Positions 45,495 to 54,231 of a DNA stretch of 64,000 nt are shown here, one piece after another. Made by a program: the position numbers and the translations under genes. The stretch's first letter is position 1; each line of letters begins with the position of its first letter. The notes under the pieces were generated by a model that worked only from the letters and a program-made list of their open reading frames with translations, was not told the origin of the DNA and did not search any database. The stretch comes from Salegentibacter sediminis (lineage in GTDB: Bacteria > Bacteroidota > Bacteroidia > Flavobacteriales > Flavobacteriaceae): assembly GCF_002078605.1 (NCBI RefSeq), contig NZ_MSJR01000007.1, forward strand, positions 1 to 64,000. Reading direction: 5' to 3'.

Positions 45495-46472
45495 ATGTCG
45501 AAGGTTAAATATTATTACGATAGCGAGACGCTTTCCTATAAAAAAATCGAAGGCCGAAAAGGCAGGCGCATAGGGATTATATTTCTAAGTATTTTAGGGT
45601 CTTTCCTCGCCGGTTTTCTGCTTTTGGTGTTATATCTCAATATCCCGCAGATTGAAACACCAAAAGAAAAGGCCTTAAAACGAGAGCTTCAAAATATGCA
45701 GTTGCAATATGGGCTACTCAACAAAAAAATGGACCAGATCCAGGAAGTTCTGGCCAATGTGGAAGACCGCGACAACAATATTTATAGAATGTACTTTGAG
45801 GCCAACCCTATTCCCGAGGAACAGCGACGGGCAGGTTTTGGTGGTATTAACCGGTATCGCAACCTGGAAGGTTTCGACAATTCCAAGCTCATAATTGAAA
45901 CCAATAAACGAATGGACATCCTCACCAAGCAAATTGTGGTGCAATCTAAATCTCTGGACGAGATCGCAGAGCTTGCAAGGGAAAAAGAGGAACTTCTTTC
46001 TGCTGTTCCCGCAATCCAGCCAGTAAAAAACGAGGATCTTAGCAGAATTGCTTCGGGCTACGGATGGAGAACCGACCCTTTTACCAAGGTTAGGAAATTC
46101 CATTATGGAATGGATTTTACCGCACCAAGAGGCACGCCTATTTACGCCACAGGAAATGGTAGAGTTAAGCGCGCAGACAATCGTTCTACCGGTTATGGAA
46201 ATCATATAAGAATTGATCATGGTTATGGGTACACCAGTTTGTATGCCCATCTTCATAAATACAATGTGAGAGTAGGGCAACGCGTTTTGCGAGGGGATGT
46301 AATTGGCTATGTGGGTAGCACAGGTAGATCCCAGGCCCCACACCTGCATTATGAGATCTTTAAAGACGAAAGACGTATAAACCCTATTAATTTCTATTAT
46401 GGACATCTGTCTCCTGAAGAATTTGATGAGGTCTTGAAAAAAGCACAACAGGAAAACCAATCTCTGGATTAA
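45495..46472 (+). CDS. M23 family metallopeptidase (membrane-anchored)
   Basis: This 325-residue protein has one transmembrane segment (IGIIFLSILGSFLAGFLLLVLYL, about 27-49), a periplasmic coiled coil (about 60-190) and an LytM/M23 endopeptidase domain at the C-terminus: GYGWRTDPFTKVRKFHYGMDFTAPRGTPIYA with His and Asp zinc ligands, YGNHIRIDHGYGYTSLYAHL and GRSQAPHLHYEI with the second HxH. It should cleave or regulate cleavage of peptidoglycan cross-links; all zinc ligands are present. It starts a five-gene unit with no gaps between stops and starts. Confidence 0.94.
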   Translation: MSKVKYYYDSETLSYKKIEGRKGRRIGIIFLSILGSFLAGFLLLVLYLNIPQIETPKEKALKRELQNMQLQYGLLNKKMDQIQEVLANVEDRDNNIYRMYFEANPIPEEQRRAGFGGINRYRNLEGFDNSKLIIETNKRMDILTKQIVVQSKSLDEIAELAREKEELLSAVPAIQPVKNEDLSRIASGYGWRTDPFTKVRKFHYGMDFTAPRGTPIYATGNGRVKRADNRSTGYGNHIRIDHGYGYTSLYAHLHKYNVRVGQRVLRGDVIGYVGSTGRSQAPHLHYEIFKDERRINPINFYYGHLSPEEFDEVLKKAQQENQSLD

Positions 46473-46802
46473 ATGCATCTTAACCTACCCGACAAAAGAT
46501 ATTACAGTATTGGTGAAGTAGCCACCGCCTTTAAGGTTAACACTTCGCTAATTCGCTTTTGGGAAAAGGAATTTGATGTTATTAAACCAAAGAAAAATGC
46601 CAAGGGGAACCGAAAGTTTACTCCTGAAGACATCAGGAATCTGGAACTTATTTATCATCTTGTCAAAGAAAGAGGATTCACCCTGGAGGGAGCCAAAATC
46701 CACCTGAAGGAAGAAGGACATAAAACGCTCAACAATTTTGAAATAATTCGTAAGTTGGAAGGAATAAAAGCAAGATTAACCGACCTTAAAAACCAAATGT
46801 AA
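46473..46802 (+). CDS. MerR family transcriptional regulator
   Basis: This 109-residue protein is a short MerR regulator. YYSIGEVATAFKVNTSLIRFWEKEFDVI is the winged helix-turn-helix and ITPEDI-type text (KFTPEDIRNLELIYHLVKERGFTLEGAKIHL) gives the second half of the DNA-binding domain. The C-terminal 30 residues are a short dimerisation helix with no effector-binding cysteine cluster, so it is not a metal sensor of the classic type. It starts immediately after the M23 stop (TAAATG). The arrangement M23-MerR-LemA-TPM is widespread in Bacteroidota, and the target is unknown. Confidence 0.92.
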   Translation: MHLNLPDKRYYSIGEVATAFKVNTSLIRFWEKEFDVIKPKKNAKGNRKFTPEDIRNLELIYHLVKERGFTLEGAKIHLKEEGHKTLNNFEIIRKLEGIKARLTDLKNQM

Positions 46803-46804
46803 AT

Positions 46805-47401
46805 ATGAAAAAGTGGCTTATCCCGGCAATTATTATTGCCATTGTAGTTTTTGTAATTTATAGTTTTACCGCCGGTGTTAACAATACCGCCGTAGAAAAA
46901 GAAGAAAACGCCAAAATGGCCTGGGCCAATGTGGAGAGCTCATACCAACGCCGGAATGACCTTATCGGGAACCTGGTGCAAACCGTAGAAGGAGCTGCCG
47001 ATTTTGAAAGAGGGACACTTACCGATGTTATAGAAGCCCGCTCCCGGGCTACCTCTGTGAATGTTGATGCCGATAACCTAAGTGCAGCACAGATCCAGCA
47101 ATTCCAGGAGGCACAAAGCGGAGTAAGTTCAGCTTTATCACGTTTATTGGTGAGTGTGGAACGCTATCCCGACATCAAAGCCAACCAGAATTTCCTGCAG
47201 TTACAATCACAGCTTGAGGGTACAGAGAACAGGATTAATGTGGCCCGCGACAGGTATAACGAGGCAGTGGCCGATTACAACACCTATATCAGGGTGTTCC
47301 CGAATAATATTTTTGCAGGGATGTTCGGTTTTGAAAAAATGGAGCGTTTCCAGGCTGATGCAGGGGCAGAAAACGCACCAGAAGTAGAATTTGATTTTTA
47401 G
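46805..47401 (+). CDS. LemA family protein
   Basis: This 198-residue protein has a transmembrane anchor (WLIPAIIIAIVVFVIYSF, 3-20) and a helical LemA domain: YNNTAVEKEENAKMAWANVESSYQRRNDLIGNLVQTVEGA, LSRLLVSVERYPDIKANQNFLQLQSQLEGTENRI and the closing YNTYIRVFPNNIFAGMFGF. The exact biochemical role of LemA is unclear; it is often encoded with TPM/DUF2207 proteins, as here. It starts two bases after the merR stop. Confidence 0.95.
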   Translation: MKKWLIPAIIIAIVVFVIYSFTAGVNNTAVEKEENAKMAWANVESSYQRRNDLIGNLVQTVEGAADFERGTLTDVIEARSRATSVNVDADNLSAAQIQQFQEAQSGVSSALSRLLVSVERYPDIKANQNFLQLQSQLEGTENRINVARDRYNEAVADYNTYIRVFPNNIFAGMFGFEKMERFQADAGAENAPEVEFDF

Positions 47402-47404
47402 AAA

Positions 47405-47845
47405 ATGAGTAAGGTAGAGGATTTTTTAAGCAAAAAGGACGAAGAAGAGATAGTAGAAGCTATTCGGATCGCCGAGGGGCACACTTCCGGTGAAATCAGG
47501 GTTCACCTGGAAAAATCCTGTGGGGAGAAGGATATATTCGACCGGGCCATGGAGGTCTTTCACCAACTTAAGATGGATAACACCAAAGAAGAAAACGGAG
47601 TGCTTATCTATGTAGCCGTAGAGGATCATAAATTTGTAATCTATGGAGACCGTGGTATTAACGAGGTAGTTCCTCCCGATTTTTGGGAAAGCACTAAAGA
47701 TGCCATCGTAAATCAATTTAAAAAAGGAAAGTTCAAGCAAGGTCTGGTAGACGGGGTACTTAAAGCCGGAAAACAACTGGAAGAGCACTTCCCCTGGTCC
47801 CCCGATAACACTAATGAACTTTCCAACACTATTTCAAAAGAATAA
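47405..47845 (+). CDS. TPM domain protein (soluble)
   Basis: This 146-residue protein consists of a single TPM (TLP18.3/Psb32/MOLO-1) domain with no signal peptide: LSKKDEEEIVEAIRIAEGHTSGEIRVHLEKSCG, NGVLIYVAVEDHKFVIYGDRGINEVVP and an amphipathic C-terminal helix. TPM domains have been linked to photosystem repair in plants and to uncharacterised envelope functions in bacteria. It starts three bases after lemA and is followed without gap by the second TPM gene. Confidence 0.93.
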   Translation: MSKVEDFLSKKDEEEIVEAIRIAEGHTSGEIRVHLEKSCGEKDIFDRAMEVFHQLKMDNTKEENGVLIYVAVEDHKFVIYGDRGINEVVPPDFWESTKDAIVNQFKKGKFKQGLVDGVLKAGKQLEEHFPWSPDNTNELSNTISKE

Positions 47846-48643
47846 ATGTTACAAGCCCACTTCAAGTCCATATTCACTATTCTTTTTTCACTGGCCCTGG
47901 TATTTTCGGGGTACAGCCAGCGTGACATTCCTCCAAAGCCCTCTAAAGAGACCAGTGTTTATGATGAGGCAGATGTTTTAAGCACGGGGGAAGAACAACG
48001 GCTTGAGCAAAAGCTTATCTCCTACGCCGATACAACTTCTACCCAGATTGTGGTGGTCACCATTAAATCTTTGCAGGGAGAATATGAAGGCACCTATGCG
48101 GCCCACTGGGCCCAGGAATGGGGCATCGGACAATCGAAAGAAGACAACGGACTTCTGATTCTACTGGCAGAAAACGACCGGAAGATCTGGATCACTACCG
48201 GTTACGGACTGGAGGAATACCTTACCGATGCCAGAACCAAACAAATCATAGAACAAATAATTCTGCCGGAATTCAGGCAGAATAATTATTACGGAGGCCT
48301 CGACAAGGGAACCACAGCTATTTTCCAGGTATTGGAAGGAACTTTTCAGGGTACACCGCAAGGAAGAGGTAATTCTGAAGGAATCCCTGTACAATTGCTG
48401 GTTCTGGGAATCATCTTTTTAGTTATTATCGTATCCTTAGCCAATAAAAACAAAGGCGGACGCAACGGCGGACGCAGAAGCACTGGAGGCACATTACTGG
48501 ATGCTATTATCTTAAGCTCTCTTGGCCGCGGTACTTTTGGAGGAGGAAGCTCCTCTGGTGGTGGCTTTGGAGGCGGCGGTGGCTTCGGTGGAGGTTTTGG
48601 CGGCGGCGGCTTTGGTGGCGGCGGTGCCGGAGGAAGCTGGTAG
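47846..48643 (+). CDS. TPM domain membrane protein with Gly-rich tail
   Basis: This 265-residue protein has a signal peptide (1-25, SGYSQ), a periplasmic TPM domain (about 35-170: SVYDEADVLSTGEEQRLEQKLISY, TQIVVVTIKSLQGEYEGTYAAHWAQEWGIGQSKEDNGLLILLA, RKIWITTGYGLEEYLTDA) and a transmembrane segment (VQLLVLGIIFLVIIVSLA). The Gly/Ser/Phe-rich tail (TFGGGSSSGGGFGGGGGFGG...) is typical of the family. Start abuts the previous stop. LemA and the two TPM proteins probably act together in the envelope; the reaction is unknown. Confidence 0.94.
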   Translation: MLQAHFKSIFTILFSLALVFSGYSQRDIPPKPSKETSVYDEADVLSTGEEQRLEQKLISYADTTSTQIVVVTIKSLQGEYEGTYAAHWAQEWGIGQSKEDNGLLILLAENDRKIWITTGYGLEEYLTDARTKQIIEQIILPEFRQNNYYGGLDKGTTAIFQVLEGTFQGTPQGRGNSEGIPVQLLVLGIIFLVIIVSLANKNKGGRNGGRRSTGGTLLDAIILSSLGRGTFGGGSSSGGGFGGGGGFGGGFGGGGFGGGGAGGSW

Positions 48644-48725
48644 CTTCAGCCGGCAGAAGACGGTCTCCAGGATTCAGTTGCCCGTGCCTGTTTTTTTCTT
48701 TCAACTCCATATTCAGCAAAAAAAA

Positions 48726-48757
48726 TAGCCCGGCATTATTACTGCCGGGCTTCTTTA
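48726..48757. terminator. Bidirectional terminator
   Basis: AGCCCGGCA and TGCCGGGCT form a 9-bp perfect stem with a seven-base loop. TTCTTT follows on the plus strand and an A-run precedes it, giving a T-tract for the convergent der gene. Confidence 0.85.
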
Positions 48758-48777
48758 TGTGTAAAATTTATTGACTT

Positions 48778-50085
48778 TTATTTTTTCCTAAAATAAACAG
48801 CTACCGGAACCCCATTAAAATCAAAGTTCTCCCGCAGTTTATTTTCTACAAACCTTTTATAGGGATCGCGTACATACTGTGGAAGGTTACAGAAAAAAGC
48901 GAACTGAGGCTGCGGGGTGGGCAATTGGGTACAGAATTTAATCTTTACATATTTGCCTTTATACGCAGGTGGCGGAGTGTGCTCCAGGATTGGCAGCATC
49001 ACATCGTTAAGTTCGCGGGTTTTAATCTTTTTACTTCGGTTTTCAAAAACCTTGACGGCGGTTTCTATAGCTTTATAGATACGTTGCTTGGTAAGCACCG
49101 ACATAAATACGATCGGCACATCGGTAAAAGGTTCAATTTCTCTTCTGATCCTGGCCTCAAATTCCTTCATGGTATTGGTTTCCTTATCTTCTACCAGGTC
49201 CCATTTATTCACCAGGATTACTATTCCTTTGCGGTTTCTTTCTGCCAGCCAGAAAATATTCTGTACCTGCCCGTCAAATCCGCGGGTGGCATCCAGCACG
49301 ATCAAACAAACATCACAATTTTCTATAGCGCGCACCGAGCGCATCACCGAATAAAACTCAAGGTTTTCTTTAACCTTGGATTTTCGCCGAATTCCAGCCG
49401 TATCTACCAGATTAAATTCAAAACCAAAACGATTGTATTTAGTATCCATAGAATCGCGGGTAGTCCCGGCGATATCGGTTACTATGTAGCGTTCTTCCCC
49501 AATAAGTGCATTGATAAAAGAAGATTTCCCGGCATTGGGACGACCAACCACTGCAAAGCGCGGAAGTTCGGACTCCTCCTCGGCTTCCTGTTCCGGAAGG
49601 GCTTCGATTAAAGCATCCAGCAAATCTCCGGTACCACTACCATTGGTACTGGCAATTGGAAAATATTCGCCAAGCCCGAGAGAATAAAATTCTACAGCGT
49701 TCTCCAGACGTTTATTATTATCTACCTTGTTTACGGCAAGAAATATGGGTTTATCAACTTTTCTGAGCAATTTGGCGACTTCCTCATCCATAGGGGTCAC
49801 TCCGCTTTCCACGTCTACCATAAAAATAATAGCATCGGCTTCATCAATGGCGAGTTCCACCTGCTTATCGATCTCGGCCTCAAAAATATCGTCGCTGCCT
49901 TTAACATATCCCCCGGTGTCGATGAGAGAAAAATTCCTCCCATTCCAGTCAGATTTTCCGTAATGACGATCGCGGGTTACCCCGCTTACCGAATCAACGA
50001 TCGCCTCCCGGCGTTGAATGAGTCGGTTGAAAAAGGTTGATTTTCCTACATTTGGCCTTCCCACGATAGCAACAATATTGCCCAT
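48778..50085 (-). CDS. der: Ribosome biogenesis GTPase Der (EngA)
   Basis: This 435-residue protein has two tandem GTPase domains and a C-terminal KH-like domain, an arrangement found only in Der. The first domain has [16 protein letters not shown] and NKVD; the second has [16 protein letters not shown] and NKWD. It acts in maturation of the 50S ribosomal subunit. Length is canonical. It is followed upstream on the same strand by era, so the two ribosome-assembly GTPases are neighbours, with 115 bases between. Confidence 0.98.
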   Translation of the reverse strand: MGNIVAIVGRPNVGKSTFFNRLIQRREAIVDSVSGVTRDRHYGKSDWNGRNFSLIDTGGYVKGSDDIFEAEIDKQVELAIDEADAIIFMVDVESGVTPMDEEVAKLLRKVDKPIFLAVNKVDNNKRLENAVEFYSLGLGEYFPIASTNGSGTGDLLDALIEALPEQEAEEESELPRFAVVGRPNAGKSSFINALIGEERYIVTDIAGTTRDSMDTKYNRFGFEFNLVDTAGIRRKSKVKENLEFYSVMRSVRAIENCDVCLIVLDATRGFDGQVQNIFWLAERNRKGIVILVNKWDLVEDKETNTMKEFEARIRREIEPFTDVPIVFMSVLTKQRIYKAIETAVKVFENRSKKIKTRELNDVMLPILEHTPPPAYKGKYVKIKFCTQLPTPQPQFAFFCNLPQYVRDPYKRFVENKLRENFDFNGVPVAVYFRKK

Positions 50086-50200
50086 AGCTTATTCTTTTAT
50101 TAAAATGCAAAATTAGTGTAAAAAATCGGGTTTAGCTGAAAAGTCTAATCCGCATATTTTTTAGTCTGAAAAACGGGCTTTAGAATACACCCGATCTGAT

Positions 50201-51082
50201 TTAATCGTTATACCCGAAACGTTTGAGCTGTCTCTGGTCGCTGCGCCAGTTTTTATTCACTTTCACGTACAGCTCAAGATGCACCTGTTTTCCGAAAAAT
50301 TTCTCAAGATCCTTCCGGGCTTCCACTCCTACCCTTTTCAAAGCCGAGCCTTTATGACCAATAATGATTCCCTTCTGGGTATCGCGCTCTACCATAATTA
50401 CGCTTCGCATCCTGATGATATCCTCTTCCTCATAGAACTCCTGGGTATCGATCTCTACCGAATAGGGGATTTCCTTTTTATAATGCATCAAAATTTTTTC
50501 ACGTATTATCTCATTTACGAAAAAACGTTCGGGTTTATCGGTAAGGGTATCCTTGGGATAAAATGGCGGTGCTTCTGGAAGAAGTTCTACGATGCGATTA
50601 AAGACCTCGGCAACATTAAAACCTTCCAGGGCTGAAACCGGAAATATTTCAGCATTAGGCACCTTATCTTTCCATAGTTCCACCTGGGTTTCCAGTTCAG
50701 ATTGATTGGATTTATCGATTTTATTCAGAAGTAATAAAACAGGGATCTCGGCCTGGATAATTTTATTGAAAAAAGCCTCATCTTTAAGCTCCTTTTCCCC
50801 GATTTCGACCATATAGACCAGCACATCGGCATCTTCGAAGGCAGATTTCACAAAACTCATCATCGATTCCTGAAGCTGATATGCCGGTTTTATAATTCCC
50901 GGGGTATCGCTAAGAATCATCTGGAAATCCTCCCCATTTACGATACCAAGAATGCGGTGCCGGGTAGTTTGAGCCTTGGAGGTGATGATAGAGAGTTTCT
51001 CGCCCACAAAAGCATTCATCAGTGTTGATTTTCCCACATTGGGATTTCCTATAATATTTACAAATCCTGCCTTATGTGCCAT
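50201..51082 (-). CDS. era: GTPase Era
   Basis: This is a GTPase of about 293 residues for 16S rRNA processing and 30S assembly. G1 is GNPNVGKSTLMN, G3 DTPG, G4 NKID, and a type II KH domain closes the protein (GIIIGHKGSALKRVGVEARKDLEKFFGKQVHLELYVKV). The frame could open at ATG 51130, but the extra residues VAVYLVIFAKRNFSK are absent from the family, while MAHKAGFVNIIGNPNVGKST matches the normal N-terminus. ATG 51082 is therefore taken. Confidence 0.97.
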   Translation of the reverse strand: MAHKAGFVNIIGNPNVGKSTLMNAFVGEKLSIITSKAQTTRHRILGIVNGEDFQMILSDTPGIIKPAYQLQESMMSFVKSAFEDADVLVYMVEIGEKELKDEAFFNKIIQAEIPVLLLLNKIDKSNQSELETQVELWKDKVPNAEIFPVSALEGFNVAEVFNRIVELLPEAPPFYPKDTLTDKPERFFVNEIIREKILMHYKKEIPYSVEIDTQEFYEEEDIIRMRSVIMVERDTQKGIIIGHKGSALKRVGVEARKDLEKFFGKQVHLELYVKVNKNWRSDQRQLKRFGYND

Positions 51083-51234
51083 TTTGCTAAAATTTCTTTT
51101 GGCAAAAATAACAAGATAAACAGCAACCACATTGCTATAAACGAGTTTTAATTTTAAAATATCCCGAAAATCAATTAAATTTAAGTTAGTGAAACTCAGT
51201 GTTTAAGGGTTTTAAACCTTAAAATCAATTTTAT

Positions 51235-52407
51235 ATGGCAAAAACAGACTACAAAACCGCCGTACAAAATTTATTACAGGAGGCAGGAATAACAATTAAC
51301 GGCAACCGGTCCTGGGACATTCTGGTAAAAAATGAAAATTTCTATCAGTGTGTTTTAAGCCGTGGCTCCCTGGGTTTTGGAGAATCCTACATGGAAGGTT
51401 GGTGGGAATGCCGGGCCTTAGACAAGATGTTTTACCGCCTCTTCAGGGCTGATTTGGAGGAAAAAATCAAATCGAATTTCCGGATGAAATTACTCTGGAT
51501 AAAATCAAAACTTTTCAACCAACAAAGTAGAAGCAAATCTTTAAAGTCTATAGGAAGCCACTATAATATTGGCAATGATCTTTATAAGAAAATGTTGGAT
51601 CCGCTTATGATTTATTCCTGTGGTTACTGGAATGATGCCAAAGACCTGGCTGAAGCCCAGCGCCATAAATTGGAGCTCATTTGTCAAAAACTGAAATTAA
51701 AAAAAGGACAAACAGTACTGGATATAGGATGTGGCTGGGGCGGTTTTGCCAAATATTCCGCTGAAAAATACGGCGTAAAAGTTACCGGGATCACGATATC
51801 TAAAGAACAGCAAAAACTAGCCAGCGAGCGGTGCCAGGGTTTGCCGGTAGAAATCAGATTTCAGGATTACCGGGATGTGGTTCAAAAATACGATCGCATT
51901 GTTTCCATTGGAATGATGGAACATGTAGGGCATAAAAATTTTGAAGCTTTTATGCAGGTGATAAAAAGGGCTTTAAAAGTAGACGGCATTAGCCTACTGC
52001 ATTTTATAGGCGGTAATTCCACCAGGTACCACACCGATCCATGGATAAACAAATATATTTTTCCGCAGGGTTTGATCCCCTCAGTAAGACAAATAGGCCA
52101 AGCCATGGAACGCACTCTCATCCTGGAAGACTGGCATAATTTCGGGTTATATTACGACCAAACCCTAATGGCCTGGATGGATAATTTTAAACGAGCATGG
52201 CCAGAGATTAAATCAGAATATAGCGATATCTTTTACAGGATGTGGGAATTTTACCTTAATTCGAGTGCTGCAGCTTTCAGGGCTAAAAAACTAAATTTAT
52301 GGCAGTTGGTGCTCACACATCCTCATTCAACAGAAATATATCAGTCTGTGCGCCCGGATTCATTTTCCTCTTTCCAGAAGGTTTATAGCAATGAGAATTT
52401 AAATTAA
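51235..52407 (+). CDS. cfa: Cyclopropane-fatty-acyl-phospholipid synthase
   Basis: This 390-residue enzyme should transfer a methylene from S-adenosylmethionine to the double bond of membrane phospholipid acyl chains. N-terminal residues 1-110 form the lipid-binding part (GSLGFGESYMEGWWECRALD). The methyltransferase has motif I VLDIGCGWGGFAKYSAEKYGV around Asp163, GITISKEQ, and SIGMMEHVGHKNF; the SHYNIGNDLYKKMLDP segment is also typical of Cfa. It is a single gene followed by a 244-base spacer before the SulP gene. Confidence 0.95.
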   Translation: MAKTDYKTAVQNLLQEAGITINGNRSWDILVKNENFYQCVLSRGSLGFGESYMEGWWECRALDKMFYRLFRADLEEKIKSNFRMKLLWIKSKLFNQQSRSKSLKSIGSHYNIGNDLYKKMLDPLMIYSCGYWNDAKDLAEAQRHKLELICQKLKLKKGQTVLDIGCGWGGFAKYSAEKYGVKVTGITISKEQQKLASERCQGLPVEIRFQDYRDVVQKYDRIVSIGMMEHVGHKNFEAFMQVIKRALKVDGISLLHFIGGNSTRYHTDPWINKYIFPQGLIPSVRQIGQAMERTLILEDWHNFGLYYDQTLMAWMDNFKRAWPEIKSEYSDIFYRMWEFYLNSSAAAFRAKKLNLWQLVLTHPHSTEIYQSVRPDSFSSFQKVYSNENLN

Positions 52408-52506
52408 AATTTTGCCGATTTTCATAATTTAATCTCCTATAAATTAAGAGTGTATCAAAAGTTAAAAGATAATCAGATTGGAGCTTTCCGGTTACAAATA
52501 ATTATC

Positions 52507-52514
52507 TAATTTTG
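52507..52514 (+). promoter_or_regulatory. -7 promoter box upstream of the SulP gene
   Basis: TAATTTTG matches TAnnTTTG. It would leave a leader of about 130 bases that contains a GCCCT/AGGGC hairpin at 52564-52577 and CCCC/GGGG-rich flanks. The nearest TTG is 26 bases upstream, more than usual. Confidence 0.4.
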
Positions 52515-52651
52515 CCGCCTCTTATGAAACACGGAAGACACATACTATCGTCGCCACTTACCCCGCCCTAAAGAGGGCTTAGCTTCCCCGGTTTGCAATC
52601 ATTCTGCGAAAAAAACTTTCGCCAATCATAATATTTTAAATTTTTATCCAG

Positions 52652-54193
52652 ATGAAAAAGATTTTCAACCTTTTTGATTTTTCACAAAAAGTAGACTACA
52701 AAACAGAAGTTCTGGCGGGTTTAACCGTTGCCCTGGCTTTAATTCCTGAAGCGGTAGCCTTTGCCTTTATCGCAGGACTATCCCCACTTACGGGTTTATA
52801 CGCAGCATTTGTAATGGGACTAATAACTGCTATTTTTGGAGGTCGCCCGGGAATGATCTCTGGAGCAACCGGGGCGGTAGCTGTCGTAATTGTGGCTATT
52901 TCTGTATCTCACGGCCCCGAATATGTTTTTGCTACCGTAGTTCTGGCAGGATTAATCCAGGTTTTAGCTGGAGTGCTGCGCCTCGGGAAACTCATAAGGC
53001 TGGTGCCACATTCGGTTATCTTCGGATTTGTGAATGGCCTGGCGATCATTATTTTTATGTCTCAACTCGACCAGTTTAAAGTGCCCAATGCAGCGGGAGA
53101 ACTGGAATGGATGACCGGCACCCCGCTTTATACTTTCCTGACACTGGTAATAACCGCAATTCTAATCATCTGGCTCCTTCCAAAATTAACCAAAGTAGTA
53201 CCGGCCAACCTGGTAGCTATCCTCGTGGTATTTGGTATTGTTGCAGCCATGGGTATAGACACAAAAACAGTTGGAGATATGGCTTCTATAAAAGGCGGAT
53301 TTCCACCCTTTCATATCCCAATGGTTCCATTTACTTTAGATAGTTTCATGTTAATTTTACCTTATGCGGCGATTATGGCTGGAGTAGGTTTAATAGAAAG
53401 TTTACTAACGCTTAATATTTTAGACGAGATTACTGAAACCCGTGGAAACGGGAACAAGGAATGTGTAGCTCAGGGGGGCGCCAATATTTTATCAGGTTTC
53501 TTCTCAGGAATGGGAGGTTGCGCGATGCTGGGTCAGAGCCTTATTAACGTTTCCTCAGGGGCACGAGCCCGATTATCGGGAATCGTAGCAGCAGTGAGTT
53601 TGCTCATCTTTATTATGTTTGGCTCCAGTGTAATTGAGCTTCTACCTATGGCAGCGCTTACCGGGCTAATGATCATGGTAGCTGTTGGCACTTTTGAATG
53701 GGCCAGTTTAAAAACTTTCAGAAGAATGCCCAAATCAGATATTATAGTTATGGTACTGGTAACCGGAGTAACTGTGGTGCTCCACAATCTGGCATTAGCG
53801 GTATTGATTGGGGTAATTATTTCAGCACTTGTTTTTGCCTGGGATAATGCCAAACGAATTAGAGCCAGAAAAAGAATAGATAAAGAAGGAGTTAAACATT
53901 ATGAGATTTACGGCCCTCTTTTCTTCGGATCGGTGCAGGCGTTTAACGATAAATTTGATATTTTAAATGACCCGGAACATGTGGTAATTGACTTTTCTGA
54001 AAGTCGAATTGTAGATATGAGCGGAATAGAAGCCGTTAACAAGCTCACCGAGCGTTATCACAAACAAGGCAAAAAACTTCATCTAAGGCACTTAAGCAGC
54101 GACTGCAGGGCACTCTTAAATAAAGCTGATGCCATTATTGAAGTTAACATTCTTGAGGATCCAACCTATAAAGTAGTAGCAGATAAGATTTAA
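52652..54193 (+). CDS. SulP family anion transporter with STAS domain
   Basis: This 513-residue inner-membrane protein has about 11-14 helices with the SulP signature (LAGLTVALALIPEAVAFAFIAGLSPLTGLYAAFVMGLITAIFGGRPGMISGATGAVAV) and a cytoplasmic STAS domain at about 415-513 (GPLFFGSVQAFNDKF, VVIDFSESRIVDMSGIEAV). SulP proteins carry sulfate, bicarbonate or other anions with Na+ or H+; marine members are often Na+-dependent bicarbonate transporters (BicA type). The substrate cannot be read here. It lies alone after a long leader that could be structured. Confidence 0.93.
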   Translation: MKKIFNLFDFSQKVDYKTEVLAGLTVALALIPEAVAFAFIAGLSPLTGLYAAFVMGLITAIFGGRPGMISGATGAVAVVIVAISVSHGPEYVFATVVLAGLIQVLAGVLRLGKLIRLVPHSVIFGFVNGLAIIIFMSQLDQFKVPNAAGELEWMTGTPLYTFLTLVITAILIIWLLPKLTKVVPANLVAILVVFGIVAAMGIDTKTVGDMASIKGGFPPFHIPMVPFTLDSFMLILPYAAIMAGVGLIESLLTLNILDEITETRGNGNKECVAQGGANILSGFFSGMGGCAMLGQSLINVSSGARARLSGIVAAVSLLIFIMFGSSVIELLPMAALTGLMIMVAVGTFEWASLKTFRRMPKSDIIVMVLVTGVTVVLHNLALAVLIGVIISALVFAWDNAKRIRARKRIDKEGVKHYEIYGPLFFGSVQAFNDKFDILNDPEHVVIDFSESRIVDMSGIEAVNKLTERYHKQGKKLHLRHLSSDCRALLNKADAIIEVNILEDPTYKVVADKI

Positions 54194-54231
54194 GTTTAGT
54201 AAATTTATAGGGCAACTATAAATCTAAGGAT

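Noticed and set aside
48537-48640. Repeat array at the end of the TPM gene
   Set aside because: The repeated GGAGGC-type units encode the Gly-rich tail common to the family; they are not a CRISPR or regulatory array.
48522-48728. Ala/Val-rich plus-strand frame at the end of the TPM gene
   Set aside because: It is an out-of-frame reading of the Gly-rich repeat coding sequence.
52559-52591. SAM-type or other named riboswitch before the SulP gene
   Set aside because: A hairpin is visible but none of the consensus sequences I know could be matched, so no class is assigned.
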